Source: Sclerodactyla briareus (lineage: Eukaryota > Echinodermata > Holothuroidea > Dendrochirotida > Sclerodactylidae). Taken from it: a stretch of DNA of 64,000 nucleotides. A program made the translations under genes and the position numbers. The notes beneath the pieces were generated by a model that was not told the origin of the DNA, did no database searches, and saw only the letters and a list, made by a program, of their open reading frames with translations. Of the stretch, positions 1 to 12,700 are shown in pieces. Location: assembly GCA_026419785.1 (NCBI GenBank), contig JAODTK010005770.1, forward strand, positions 62,001 to 126,000. The letters run 5' to 3'. Every line of letters begins with the position of its first letter. Within the stretch, counting starts at the first letter, position 1.

Positions 1-129
1 CTAGCTAGTAATGTCTTGCTTGTTGACCTCTGTCACCAGCATGTCCAAGAGTTTTATTTTATCACTTACAGGAAAAACATAATCCCCGCTTTCCACATGT
101 GAAGGGCCAGAGACAGGGCATTAATATCT

Positions 130-500
130 CCTGACACTTGAAGTGTCCGGGGATATATGGTTTTGGGTGTGTACCGCCGCCACCGGCTCCGCCATCCCAG
201 GCGCTGCTTCCAGCCGCCGCGGGAAACTTTATGCGTTAGCCCAATACTCTTTAACGCTTTTAAATCCGATTGACCTGAAACTTGGTACACATGTCCGCCC
301 TAGTGACATCTCTGTGAGTTCGACAGTGGCATCACTGCCAATGCTGTCGGCCCGCTAAACTGGCATAATATACGCCAATTTTCAGTTAGTCCGGATTTGA
401 ACGAAACTTTGTAGGTAGTGCTATAGTTATCCCGAAAAATGTGGAAGTCATTTAATTCAAGGTCATCGAAGGTCAAATTTGTGACATTTACGGCGATTTC
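130..500 (+). repeat. Dispersed repeat family R1, copy 1
   Basis: Starts near tgtccggggatatatggttt, passes a gccgccaccggctccgcc stretch, then ctgaaacttggtacacatgt and a caaggtcatcgaaggtcaaa segment. The same order is found at 48863 and, inverted, at 61420-62195. It lies in the ALDH7A1 intron before exon 1 of the window. Confidence 0.75.
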
Positions 501-733
501 CAAACTCGTCAGATCTGAACTGACAAACTTGTTGGATGGGAGCTACATTTACAAAAAACTTGGTGGGATGAAGTTTATCTTGTTTCTGACCAAAATGAGG
601 GGTCCTTGACGGGGTGTTAGAATACTTCTTCCCAATTATTGTCAAAGCGGATAACACGTTGGCGTTTTTTGTCCCGCCTACACATGTCCTAGTTATCACC
701 TGATTTTAATCTGTTCTCTCTTTTTGGCTCCAG

Positions 734-797
734 GGTTCCGTGGCAGACTACGATAGAGTTTTGAAGCTCGAGGAGGCCTGGCATTGTCTGGTCAGAT
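734..797 (+). CDS. ALDH7A1: ALDH7A1 exon 1 of window
   Basis: Bounded by a pyrimidine-rich acceptor ending ggctccag and a donor gtaagt. It reads SVADYDRVLK, then EEAW and, after a shift, WSD, matching the family segment around [21 protein letters not shown]. The exon ends in phase 0 (GAT), and the next exon supplies VPAP. Two frame shifts fall between LK and WSD. Confidence 0.85.
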
Positions 798-3700
798 GTA
801 AGTTTACCGTTGTTTTGACTTTATTATGTAAATTGGCTTTCATTTGCAATTGAAGTACTAATCTTTCACTCATCTCTGTCTCGCCCCTGCCATCACCACC
901 ACTGCCACAACTCCTATACCAGGCTTTAACAGATTGTTCCATAGCACCTTCATGAACAAAAGTTTCTGTCGAGTTGGCTAATCTAGAATTGTTATTTCGA
1001 ACCTTGACAATTGTTATTTTCCCAAAAAAACCCCCTTTAAATTCTTTGTATGTTACCTTGTGCATCTAGTGATGACAAGGTGTCCCCTCTGTTTAGCCTA
1101 TTATCTCTATTCTGGCAGATGCATTCCTGGCCAACAGCAATCTTTTCAGTGTGAACAGTCCTATTTTTTGCATATCAAGAATTTGAGGAACCATAACAAG
1201 ACAGGAGTCGGGTATACTATTTTTGCATTGCAACCCTCTCAATGGGTGCAGTTGCAGCAAGTTGAGACTGAGGTAGGGATGGCGGCGTTGAACCCAGGTA
1301 TTGTCTATTAGACCGGTCTTGCAGTACTCTGGTCAGAGCCCAGTTACATTTCAGTACTGTAAAATTACGGTACTGGTACAAATATTTCATTTTTTGCCGC
1401 TCCTAGATCCATCTAGATTTTTTGGCAATGCTATTACATCAAAAAAGGACTTATAGAGAAGCATGTAAAATAGTTGTCTCAATAAAGCTATGCAATGTAG
1501 TATTTAATGATCGCTATCATTATTTTAGGCAAGCTGCGAATATGGTTACCGATACTGTGCCAGGGGCATCAGTTTCAGGTTCCAAAAATGTTGGTACTGC
1601 GCAACCCTACTATGTTTTGAACGTAAAATTTGTTGGCCAATCGAAGCAAAACCCCATTAGATATGTTCATTCACCTCCCAAGATACTCCAATGGTAATAT
1701 CCAAAGAAGATCTTTTTTAACTGAGAAGTTCGTTTTCGCAATAATGTTCATTCTTTTCTGGTTGCCATAGGAACACTTGGTTACATTAAAGAAAAAAAAG
1801 AATATACAAATTTATTCTAGCTCCATAATACTCATTCACTCATTGGTTCAACAAGGGATTCCAATTTGACATGTCATGACAGTTTGCAATCCTAAAATAA
1901 TTCAGACTATAAAAGGGTAACTATCAGGGAATGCAGTAAAGGTTGCCTATGCTCACTGGATACAGGGAAAACATTAATTTGTTGCATTAAATTTTCACAT
2001 TTAGGTCTGGGTAGGCAGATTCCATCTGTTATGGGAGGAAATAATCTCACCCACAAAATCTTTGTAGGAGGGTGATGCTCTCCCGTTTTGGAGATTTTTT
2101 GCTCAAACCACTATGCTGGTTGAGCTAGGACTTTGCATGTCATTCGATATATCTATCTTCTATCTATCTATCCAGTGTGTTAACAATTGCCTTTTGGCCC
2201 CCAACAGTCATTTCTGGTAGGATGTCAACGAAACTTGGAACACATTGTTCCTTGGAAACATGGGACTGTCTGACCTTGTGGAGGTCAAGGTCAAAGGTCC
2301 TTACAAGGGGCAATATAGGCTATTATGTGTAAAAATTTCAAAATGTATAACCTCCTACAAATTGTGTGCTACAGCGTTGATGTTTGGTCATAAATTAATG
2401 ATGGCTATCAGCCGTACCTTCAGGGGTTTCAGGAATTCTGGTCCAAGGTCCACTGGGCCTGAGGGCCATTTATGAAATTTCACACCATGGTTACTTGAAA
2501 TGCATCTCCTCCTATGAGCTTCAATTTATTTCTTCAAAGTTGCATGCTAGTTCTGGGGTTAGAGGGCATTGGGGGTGTTAGGAATTTGGGACCATGGGGC
2601 CAGTGGGGCATATAGGCCCATTATGTGAAAATACCGCAAAACTTGTATCTCCTGCCAAATGGAGGTGTACAGTGGATGATATCAGTCATATGATAGGTCT
2701 AATCGCCACATCGTTGGGGTGTGCAGGTTTTTTGGGCACAAAGGTCCGATTGGGCCCGAGGCCACATTTCATATTGCACACAATAGTGCTTTGAAATGCA
2801 TCTGCTCCCAAAGCTTTAATTGATTTCTTCTAAGTGAATGTAATGGACTTGGATAGAGGGCCAATTGGAGATGATTCGGGAATTGGGGGCTCAAGGCCAG
2901 TTCGGGCCTAAGGGCACCATTATATGATATACCGCAAAATCGTGTCTCCCCTACAAAATTTAGTTGCCCACCAAGGCTGATGTTTGGTCCCTATTGATCG
3001 TCTAAGAAGCCGTACCGCAGGATGCCAGGCCTTCAAGGATGCCCAGGAAAATTTAGGACAAAGAAACCCTAGTGTGGCCCAGAGGGCCCATCATGTGGAA
3101 TATGCCCAAATGATCCTCCTCTTACAAGTTTTGGTGCACAGTGCTGACATTCGTCATAATGATGGTCTAACAGTCATACCTCCGTTGTTGTGTTCAGGGA
3201 ATTTGTAATCCAAGGTCCAACTTGGGCCTGATGGCCCATTTATGGAATTCATGGAATTCACAAATTGCATCTCCTCTCGCAAGTTCCAATTGATTTCTTT
3301 AAAGTTACATGTAATACTCCTGGGGACAGGTAGTGTCACAGAGGGTTTGCCCAAACCTCTCGCTCAAGGCCCAATGTGGGACCTAGAGCCCATAATGTTA
3401 ATATGCAAATGCTTTACAAATTTTGATGCACGAGTCGGTGTTGATGTTTCTGTCATAATGACGGTCTTATAGCCGTACCTTCAGGTTCTCAGAATTTTGG
3501 ACTGAGAACCAGTCGGGGCCCCTATCATGTGCAATCCATTAAAAATGCCTCGCCTGCTACAATTTGGTGCAAAGTTCGATATAATGAGAAGTCGCCTACT
3601 ACAGACTTTTCGGAATATGTTGAAGGTCAGGGTCAAAAGGGAACTATCTATCTATCTATATATATATTCTATCATCTATATATCTTTAATCTCATTCTAT

Positions 3701-6700
3701 CATCATCTACCATCTATCTATCTATCATCAACCTATCTATCTGTCTCTTGTCTGTGTTTGTCGTCTCTCTGTCTGTCTGTGTATGTTCCATCCATCCGTT
3801 GTGTCACAATTGCCTGTTTGGCTCCCAAACAGTCATTTGGCGATGGATTGTAGATCAAACTTGACACAATGTTCATTGACCCAGGGGACATGTTTGAACT
3901 TGTTTGAAGGTTCAAGGTCATAGGCCAGGTTAGGGCAATATAGGCCATTAGTTGTAAAATTTCAAAATTCAAAAAATTGTATATCCTACAAAATTAGAGT
4001 GCACAGTGTGATGTTCGAGTCTCAATGATGGTCTAACAGCCATGCTTTCGGGGTGTTCAGGATGGAATTTTGGTCAAAGGTCCCACTTGGGCCCGAGGGC
4101 CAATTATATGAAATTTGCACACCATGTAATTGAATGCATCTACTCCCACCAAGCTTCACTATTTTCTTCAAAAGCTAGAGGTAATGTCCTTAGATAGAGG
4201 GCCATTGGGGTTGTTCGGGAATTTTGGGCCCGAGCTCGGTTTAGCGCATTATAGGAAATCCACAAAGTCTTGTATCTCTTACAAATTTTTGTTTAGCACA
4301 TTTGTGATGTTCGGTCATAATGATAGTCTTTTAGTAGCCGTAAACCTTCAGGGTGCCAAGGATTTAGGACCAGGCCCACTGTGGGGGGCTGGGGCCCATC
4401 ATGATTCATGCAAAAATGCTTCTTCTCTCACAAGATTTGGTGCACAGTACTGACATTCAGTCATAATGCTGGTCTAACAGCCATACCTTCGGGGTGTTCA
4501 GGAATCTTTCTTTGGTCCAAGGTCCACTTGGGCACGGGGCCCTTTTAATGAAATTTTACACAGTCCTACTGGACATGCATCTCTTCTTCCCACAAGCTTG
4601 AGCTTCTTCAATTGTAATTTTTGTCTTCTCGCCTTAATGAAATTCATGAATAGACAAGTGCTACTATTGCGTGTGTGTTTGTGTGTTGGTCACGTTTTGA
4701 TTACAGACTGATTAGGTTTTGGGCAGCAAGGTCAATTATTAAGTTGGGTAATTAGCTCATTTTATGTAAATAGTATTGTTTTCGCTAAAGCTCGTTGCAG
4801 GATTAGCAACGAGCTAGGACCTGGATTACGGTAGATGAGCTGAAAAATTAGATATTCCGCTAAATATGCCAATTAGTGGTCTAATTTGCATAATTTATGT
4901 GATTTTTTTTCAAGTATGTCATAATCTCACAAAACTTGGTGATGTGGTCTACCAGGCTACCTTAGAATTTAAAGTGCAAGTTGGGGTTACTTGGGGTCAC
5001 TTAATGTGTTTAATTTGCATATTTATGCAATTGGAAAGTTTTTTGGATTTCCACAAAACTTGGTAGATGTGGATCCACCTTCGATCCTGATCAAAGGTAC
5101 AGCTGGGGTCAGTAGAGGTCATTGTATGGGCCTAATTTGCATATTGATTCCAATTTCCAACTAAGCATTTCGCCAAACTCAGTAAGTATGGTCCGTTAAC
5201 ATTTTTCGGATCTGATGTGTTTGATGTTCATGAATTCGATTGAATTCCATCATATGATAGCTCCTGTTAGAATAAAGCAAGAGGAACGCAAGTCACCAGA
5301 GCTCCTGTGACATTTCACTGTGTTTATATAAGCCTACAAATACTGTAATAAGAAAATAAAGAAATTTTCATACTGGTCATGGACTGTCAACACAGCTGAA
5401 TCCTTTCAACATAGATAATTCCTTTGGTTCTTAAGGTTTGGATGGCTGCAAAATTATTGACACATACAACACCCTGTGAAGGACCAAAATGACTGTGTGG
5501 TGTGGCCAGATTCAAACACGGGGTCTGGACTAGTCAGATCATCAAAAGTAATTTGGTGCGGTAGAACGGCCTATCGCAGGTGACAACATCCTCACCTCAT
5601 GCGTCCAACTTCTTCCTCTGATTACACAGCTCTCTTTCACCTTTAAAACATCATTTGAGAAATTTTGAACTTGCCAAAATGTTAAAATTTCATTGGTAAA
5701 TGTTGATACTCACAAGATGTAATACGGATATGTACTTGGACTGCGAAAACTTCTTTAAAATTTCGGTATTTATGGAGCAATCAAGGGACTCTAGTATTAA
5801 GAGTAAAACTTATTGCGCAGTTACTTTAGGAATTCTTAGGAATTTTTATGTTGTTGTATTTGACATGACATGGTCTGCATGAACTAGTTGGTTGTTTGTG
5901 TAGTGAATATACAAACCACCGATCGGGCAAACAGGCGAGACACTTTTTTGCGGTCGCCTTGTCTTGTTTGTGTGTGCGTTTCTGCGTGTTATGTTGCAGC
6001 TCCCAACTGAGCATACTTCCAAAAATGTCAGTGGGGTCATTCTACCAGCCAGGTCATTCTTGCTTGTTTTTGTCTTGTCTGAACTTTGTTTGAGGAGAGA
6101 CATAGCAATCACTTTGTTGTGTGTGGCTGTCTGTTTGTCTGTCTGTTTGTCATCTGTTTGCTTGTATGTGTGGTTTGATATCTCCTGAACTGTGTAGAGC
6201 CATCATGCTGAAATTTTGTGTGGAGGTGTACAATGCAGACTAATCATTGTGCGACCTCTTTTGATCACAAATACCCATACTAATTGGTATGGAAACGTGA
6301 TATTCAATGGGAGATTGACTATAAAGAAAGCTGTGTACAAAATAATTTCAGTAAAATGCATAGGTGATGCAGTTCAGGATTATAAAGGCTATGATACAGT
6401 AAAGGACAGGGCTTAAGAAAGAAACAAGGAATTGAACAATCTCACCATTGATTGCTCCAAAAGCGGAAATATACACCATGGACAATTTACCACTACAATG
6501 TCTAGTTCAAGGTCAGAACTCAGAAGTCATTTTAAAGGAGGAATAAATAAACAATTGGCTCATAGAACACATGGAAATTGAATGTTTCAGCCTTAAATAA
6601 TCATGTGCTCTGGAAAATTTGAAATCCTGAAGTATGAACAAGGAGCGTTCAGTGACCTCCTGGGTGACCCACGCACAGTCTCCAAAGGCTAACATCAACA

Positions 6701-9700
6701 GAATTGAAAAAACCCAATGAGCCAGCCAGTCGTGACAATTAACACTAGTGGGACCTTGAAAGCTGGTTCAGGAATTGAAGTTGATATCAGCAATTCGCGA
6801 GAACTAAACATTGTTGAAGGTGAGCTACAGCACCATTGGTGCTCTACTTTCACCATGCTCAGATGATATGTTCAGATTGGGAAATTACTCCTTGTTTTGA
6901 GAATCCCTACATGACAAAAAAGTTCAGTAGCACATTAAACAGGGCTGCATCAAATTAAAAGATTAGTGAATTTACCTAATTAATTTTAATAATGAAGTTA
7001 ATATTTGATATTATATTTTTTTATGTTAATTATTAGTATGTTTTGTTTTACTGACAGGTCCCAGCACCTCAAGAGGGAGGTCCTCCGTCTGGTGGGGGGG
7101 CATGCCTCAGAGAGAAGAAAACACCAGCTAGGAGCCTGGTAGGGTAATACCAATCATGACGGATGAATACTATACTGTAGTTGAACTCGACTGAAGTGGA
7201 CTGGTCCATTCGGTGTCACCAGAGTCTTATACCAACCCGAGAGAAACGTAATTACGTAAAGAAATACGGGAGGTGACCAATTCTGACGAAAACACATGTA
7301 CACTACAACTGTCTGAAACGTTATATTGCAGAGGCAACTGTACCCAGGACTGTCAGCGCAGAGGTTCAAATAGGTCCCTGTATCATCACCACTGGTAACG
7401 CAATCCACCCCTGTTCCACCCTGACTTACCCTCCCTTGTGTACCTAGATTTGGGAAGAGAGAGTAGAGCCCCCATAGGTATGGTTATGAGTTATTTATAT
7501 TTTGCATAGGTGTTATGGAATGTCGAGTAGTCCCCAGGGTATAGGTGAGTCGAGTAGAAGATGTCTCTATACGGAACGTCTATAAGAGTTAGCCACGAAT
7601 AATGCACAAAGTCTAATAGTAAGCACGCCTTGGTTGGTCTATACCCTTATCCTGAGAAAATAGACATCGCCGGACGAAGTAAATCGCAACATGAAATATC
7701 CCCACCCTTGTTCAATAATCAGAGGGTGACATTGTTCGCCGTTTTTTTAACCAGAGGGGATTCATGACCCAGGGAAGGGGAGGTTGGTTTCCAATGCACA
7801 CACCATGCTTTGAAATATGAAATCTGCAGTAAATCAGTTGTCATAGTTTGAAATGGCCCTTGGGTGGGGTCCTATCGGTAGCGAAATTATGGTCTGAGAA
7901 TTGTTTTGTCTGAAACATGCAAACTGGAAGGAACTCATTTACCTGAGGAAGTTTGAATGGCCGCCGGGTTGGTGGGTAGTATGGGGCAGAAATAAACGTT
8001 GGTCTCAAAACAATTGTCATGCCTCAAAATGCGGGAATTAGCTGCTGTAAAATCTGTATGGAGAAAATGTGCAAAAATTCAAAATGTCCGCCGGGTGGGT
8101 ATAGGGGCGAAACGAAAGTTGCGTCTCAAAAATGACGTCATGCTTCGAAAGAGCGAAAAACTAAGTTTCGGAAAAAAAAAATCAGAATGGCTGCGTTAGA
8201 GCGGCGGGCGACGCCAACTTTTGACATACCGTATTCAGTCCGCTAAGAGGTCCATCTCCCGTAGCGCCCACCCCACTTTTTGCCAACTCTTTGTTAATAT
8301 TAGGTCGATATGCGTGGCCGAAAAGCAGAAAATATTTTCCGTTGGCATGCCAGCAGGTAGCACAGCACTATTGCTTGGTTCATCGCGAGTGCATACAGCC
8401 CTACCAATACACAAACAACATGGTATGAAAACCGAATGCTCGAGCGCTAGCCATGCCGCTCCGTGTTAACGATTGCTATCCTGTGACTCGCGTACACCTC
8501 CGGTACTCAATTTAAATGAATGAATGGAGTGATTCAACCAAGTTCACTGGTTACAAACGAATAAGAACTAATAGTTTGAATGATTGTAGCACTTTAACAG
8601 TCAATGCCAGGCCGTTTCTGGATTCGATTCAATGCCAACTCGAGGGGGGGGGGGGGGGGGGGGGGGCCGCAATGGTAAGGTGGCATGCAGTATGTGTGCG
8701 TTTATTAACATAGCCTATTTGTAGTTTGAGCGTGTTTTATTGTATAGCGCAGCTGATAAGCACTAAACAAGTTATTGTGATGGCTGAATGAACAATCGTT
8801 TCTGTGAGTTTTCATTCATCGGGGGGGGCGAGCTGGGAGGGGGGTAGATACACTGATTGCGGAAAATAGCAAGAAATTTGTTGTTTAAACTGTGCGTATT
8901 GTGAATGTGTGTTTACGTACAGTGTCAGTCGATCCCGCAAAAATTACACCCAAATACGAATACAAAACAGTTTATACTCTCGTAAGCGCCCATCCTGAAA
9001 ATTTTCAAGCGCCGGGCGCTCAGCGGAATGAATACGGTATGAGGAAAACACACAGGTAACGGTTGGTCAATGTCATTTGGGTTAGAGTTATCCAGTAAGG
9101 GAAGTTCTCGTTGAGAGGTGGGCATCACCGCTGTACTTACCGCTCTCTCCCTCTCTGACTCATTTGGTTGTTATATGTTCATTGTACGCCCCAAGGGTTC
9201 ATTCAGGACATAGGAGGGCCTGTTGAAACAGTCGTGCAATGTTTTTCACCTCGTATCAGCCATTTCCACTCCATACATCTAACATGGGAATGATTGTAAT
9301 TATGGATTAAGACGCAAGCGGCCGGCTTTCAAACAAATGCCTGTAGGACTTAAGTTGCCCTGCTCGCTGTTGATCTGAACATTTATACGACATTGGCAGG
9401 ATTAGGGGGGAAGCCTTAATTTAAATGACGCAGTAGATGGCAAACTGTGAAAATAGGGGCAATTATGTCTGCATCCCCATGCAATGTTAGTCATTGACAG
9501 CTACGTCACATGAATTATTATGAGGAGAATCTTTGTTTTTGTCAAACGGAACCCGGCAGGATGATATGTAGGTCTTAGAGAGGAATAGCCCACCTAATCT
9601 TCAACTTTGATAGTCGGTTGTTGTTTTTTTTTCAGCAGCTAGGTCATTGTTGATCAACACCACCAGTTTTTGGTAATAGTCACCCACTCTTTCATCTAGT

Positions 9701-12700
9701 AATTCTCAGATAGTCTGCGGACTTCTCTGCAGTTACTAGGCCTTTCGATCATCTCTCGGTCTGTGTGTTCTGTTAGAGTGAGTTATACAGAACAAGTACT
9801 TAGACTGAGTCGAGTTGTTATCATGTTCACTACACATAAGGTAGCTAGGTTAGAGATGGGAACAGATCGCCACGAGGGAGCCGGGGAAGTGCAGGAGTTC
9901 ATCGAACATTGTGTACTACTTGTCGGGCTGTCTCGAATGCTTGGGGGAAGAGTCTTTCCATCTGATGACGTTTAAGGTTGTTATATATGTAGTATTATGT
10001 GTTATATGTATGGCAATATGCGCTACTTTTGGTGATGATTTTTAATGAGACTATGCTCCCTTGATCTGTAAAACTGATAAACATTGGCGCGAATGTTATT
10101 TGATGAAGAGTTTGCTTGGGAATTCTGTAAAGGGTTAGCGGTGCTCTCACTCCAGATAGTGGTTGTCACTAGTAAAGGTACAAGAAATTGATAATAATGC
10201 CCCATTCAAATCACTAGAAGGGGCTCCTTTAATAGCAGGTCCCCCCCCCCCCCCTATTTCTGTAAGCTTGGGGTTCATGGGAATGTATTCCAAACTATGT
10301 GATGAGATGTATGGAAATGGGAAAAATAGGGACATTTTCATAATGTCATGGGACTGTCAAACACAGCTAAAGCCCTTCAACCTTGTCAACACAGCTGAAA
10401 CCTTCAAACATAGTAATTCCTTGAGGCTCATGGTTTGGAGGACTGCAAAGTTATTGACACATACAACACCCTGTGAAGGACCAAAGATTGACCGGTGTGT
10501 GTGCCCAGATTTCAACACCTGGTATGGACTAGTAAGGATCAAAAGAAATGTGCTTGTAGTACACGGCCTATTGCAGGGTGACAAAATCTGTCACCTCATG
10601 CGTCCAAACTTCTTCCTCTGATTACACAGCTCTCTTTCACCTTTAAAAACTCATTTGAGAAATAGAAATTGAATCTGCCAAAATGCTAGAGTCATTGGTA
10701 AATGTTGATACTCACAGATGTAATTTTGACGGTAACAATGGGAAAATCACCATCTGTTTTTTTTCCTTGCTTGTTTTCAAGAAAGTTTTCATGAATAGAA
10801 GTGTTGCCACCAGGGCTCACTTTTGGCAACCCTATTAGTTATTATCTCTAATAGAAGGCACAATTACATTTCCTAATGATATTATTATTGAGAATCGACA
10901 TGTTCATTCATATCTTAGAGTGGCAACTAGCAACATAAACAGAGGCAGTAATTGACGGTGTGAGCAGAAAATATGGCAAATATATAAATTCATGTGCCAA
11001 AGATCAATATGGGTATTGAATAAATTCTAAGAGGATTAATAACTATAGATTAATTGTTTTATTCGGGTATATCGCTATCGTTCTAGCTTGTCAGAGAAAT
11101 TTTAAAGGTTGGTTGGATCAGCGATGAAGTGGCGCTAGCTAAAAACGAGCCTAGGCCCCCAGTTGTGAATGCAGCTTAATACTTAATTATAAGCCGGCGA
11201 GCACCAATAAGTCCGAACCCTGCAGCTGCGCGATTGGCTTGGAGTATCTGCGAACCAGTCTGTCAGAAATTGCCTACATTGAGGACATGAAAAAGATGAT
11301 GCTGACCGAGAGATTTAAGGAAGTTGAACCCATTGCTACTAGTATGGCCTCCTTCCTCATACTGAGCCATAGTGTGCACAATAACACTAGGCCCAGGCCC
11401 CGCTTAGTTGTTTGTTAATATAGGCATGAGACCCAACGTGTTGGCCAAAGTTCAGTCTAGCCCTAAGTGATGGAACATTATCTTCAGATCATATTCCCAG
11501 ACCCTCCCTCCTCACGATCATTCTATAGACTCTCTACAACGTAATTATAATCTCTGCCTGATCAGTTATGACATTAGGGTCCCATCTCTCATTGGTTCAG
11601 TTATCGCCCTTTTGAGCCAGAATTGCGAAAATGAGGAGGATTTGAAACATGTGATAACTATTCTTAGAACACCACCTGGTCGACATTACGTACAAGAGTT
11701 CCCCAAGTTACATATGGTTGATTGATTAGAGTTAGGTCATTAGTTAGCAGAGAATCCCCACCTATATGAGCTTGCATGCAATTGCAGTGACCCCCCATGA
11801 AACGTGTAGGGTCCTATATAGGACCCTACACTACCCACTAGCACAAGTATCTGAAACTTTCGGCAATGAAACTCTAGGCAATGATTAGGCAATCAAGTTG
11901 CATTGTCTATTTTCCTTCAAATCTAGAGGACTGTCGAGATATTCACAGCTAGGGTTGGGGAATTTTCCTTGGAAAATTCATGTCACTTTCTCTGTAGTTT
12001 ACAGTAACCACATTTGTTGTTGTGATAAAACTGTTGTTGACAGGAATTTTGGTCTCATTTTATCAGGGCCGGGGCATGATCTGATTGAGCAGTTATAATC
12101 CACTGCGGTACCATTGTGGTCTCACATGCTTTAAAATTACTGGGCTGTTATTTGGGTGGATGCATCATTGGTCTGTTCTCGGGGGGGGGGGGGACAACAC
12201 GCGGTATGGTAAGGTCACTCTTGAATTGAAAAGTCCATGTATGTATTCCCCCAGATTTAGGATGGTTCTTATATTTGCATCTGAAATACTGTATGACACT
12301 GGTGGTAAATGTGTGGTGCTCTGTGGTTTAGGGTTGATCGCTTCTCATGCTTGGTCTGTATTATTGTAAAATTGGTCACAACAAGTGAAGGGCGGAATTT
12401 TGCAAACGGTTTGTGGCACAGCAAACACCTGCAGCGAGGGCATTCAAGCTGTCCTTGCAGATGGAGGCATTGCATAACCATGGTATGCCTGGCAATACCA
12501 ATTTACTGAAGAATGAGGTTAATGACATCTTTGCATCTGCAGGTGAATACAGCGATGAATGAGCAGTCTGCTCCAACAGCAAAACGATTTTACTTAGTCT
12601 CAGTATATCCGTCTCTACAGCACAGCTGAAAAATTGGACGTTATCAAGGAAACTCGTCAACACTGTGCCGGAGTTGGTACCATACTTGCACGAGCCTGCT

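Larger units (their letters stand above)
9042..12066. other. Introns around exon 3
   Basis: Contains exon 3 (9841-9969) and R3 copy 2 (10310-10740). The rest is AT-rich with a C12 run at 10241 and a small palindrome of gggtcctatata at 11810-11830. Nothing else recognised. Confidence 0.4.

Noticed and set aside
3527-3864. Open frames rich in Ile, Tyr, Leu and Ser
   Set aside because: They are translations of the (TATC)n microsatellite.
10163-10621. A 152-codon open frame on the + strand
   Set aside because: Most of it is repeat R3. The other copy at 5335-5730 is not open in the same frame, so there is no sign of coding constraint.
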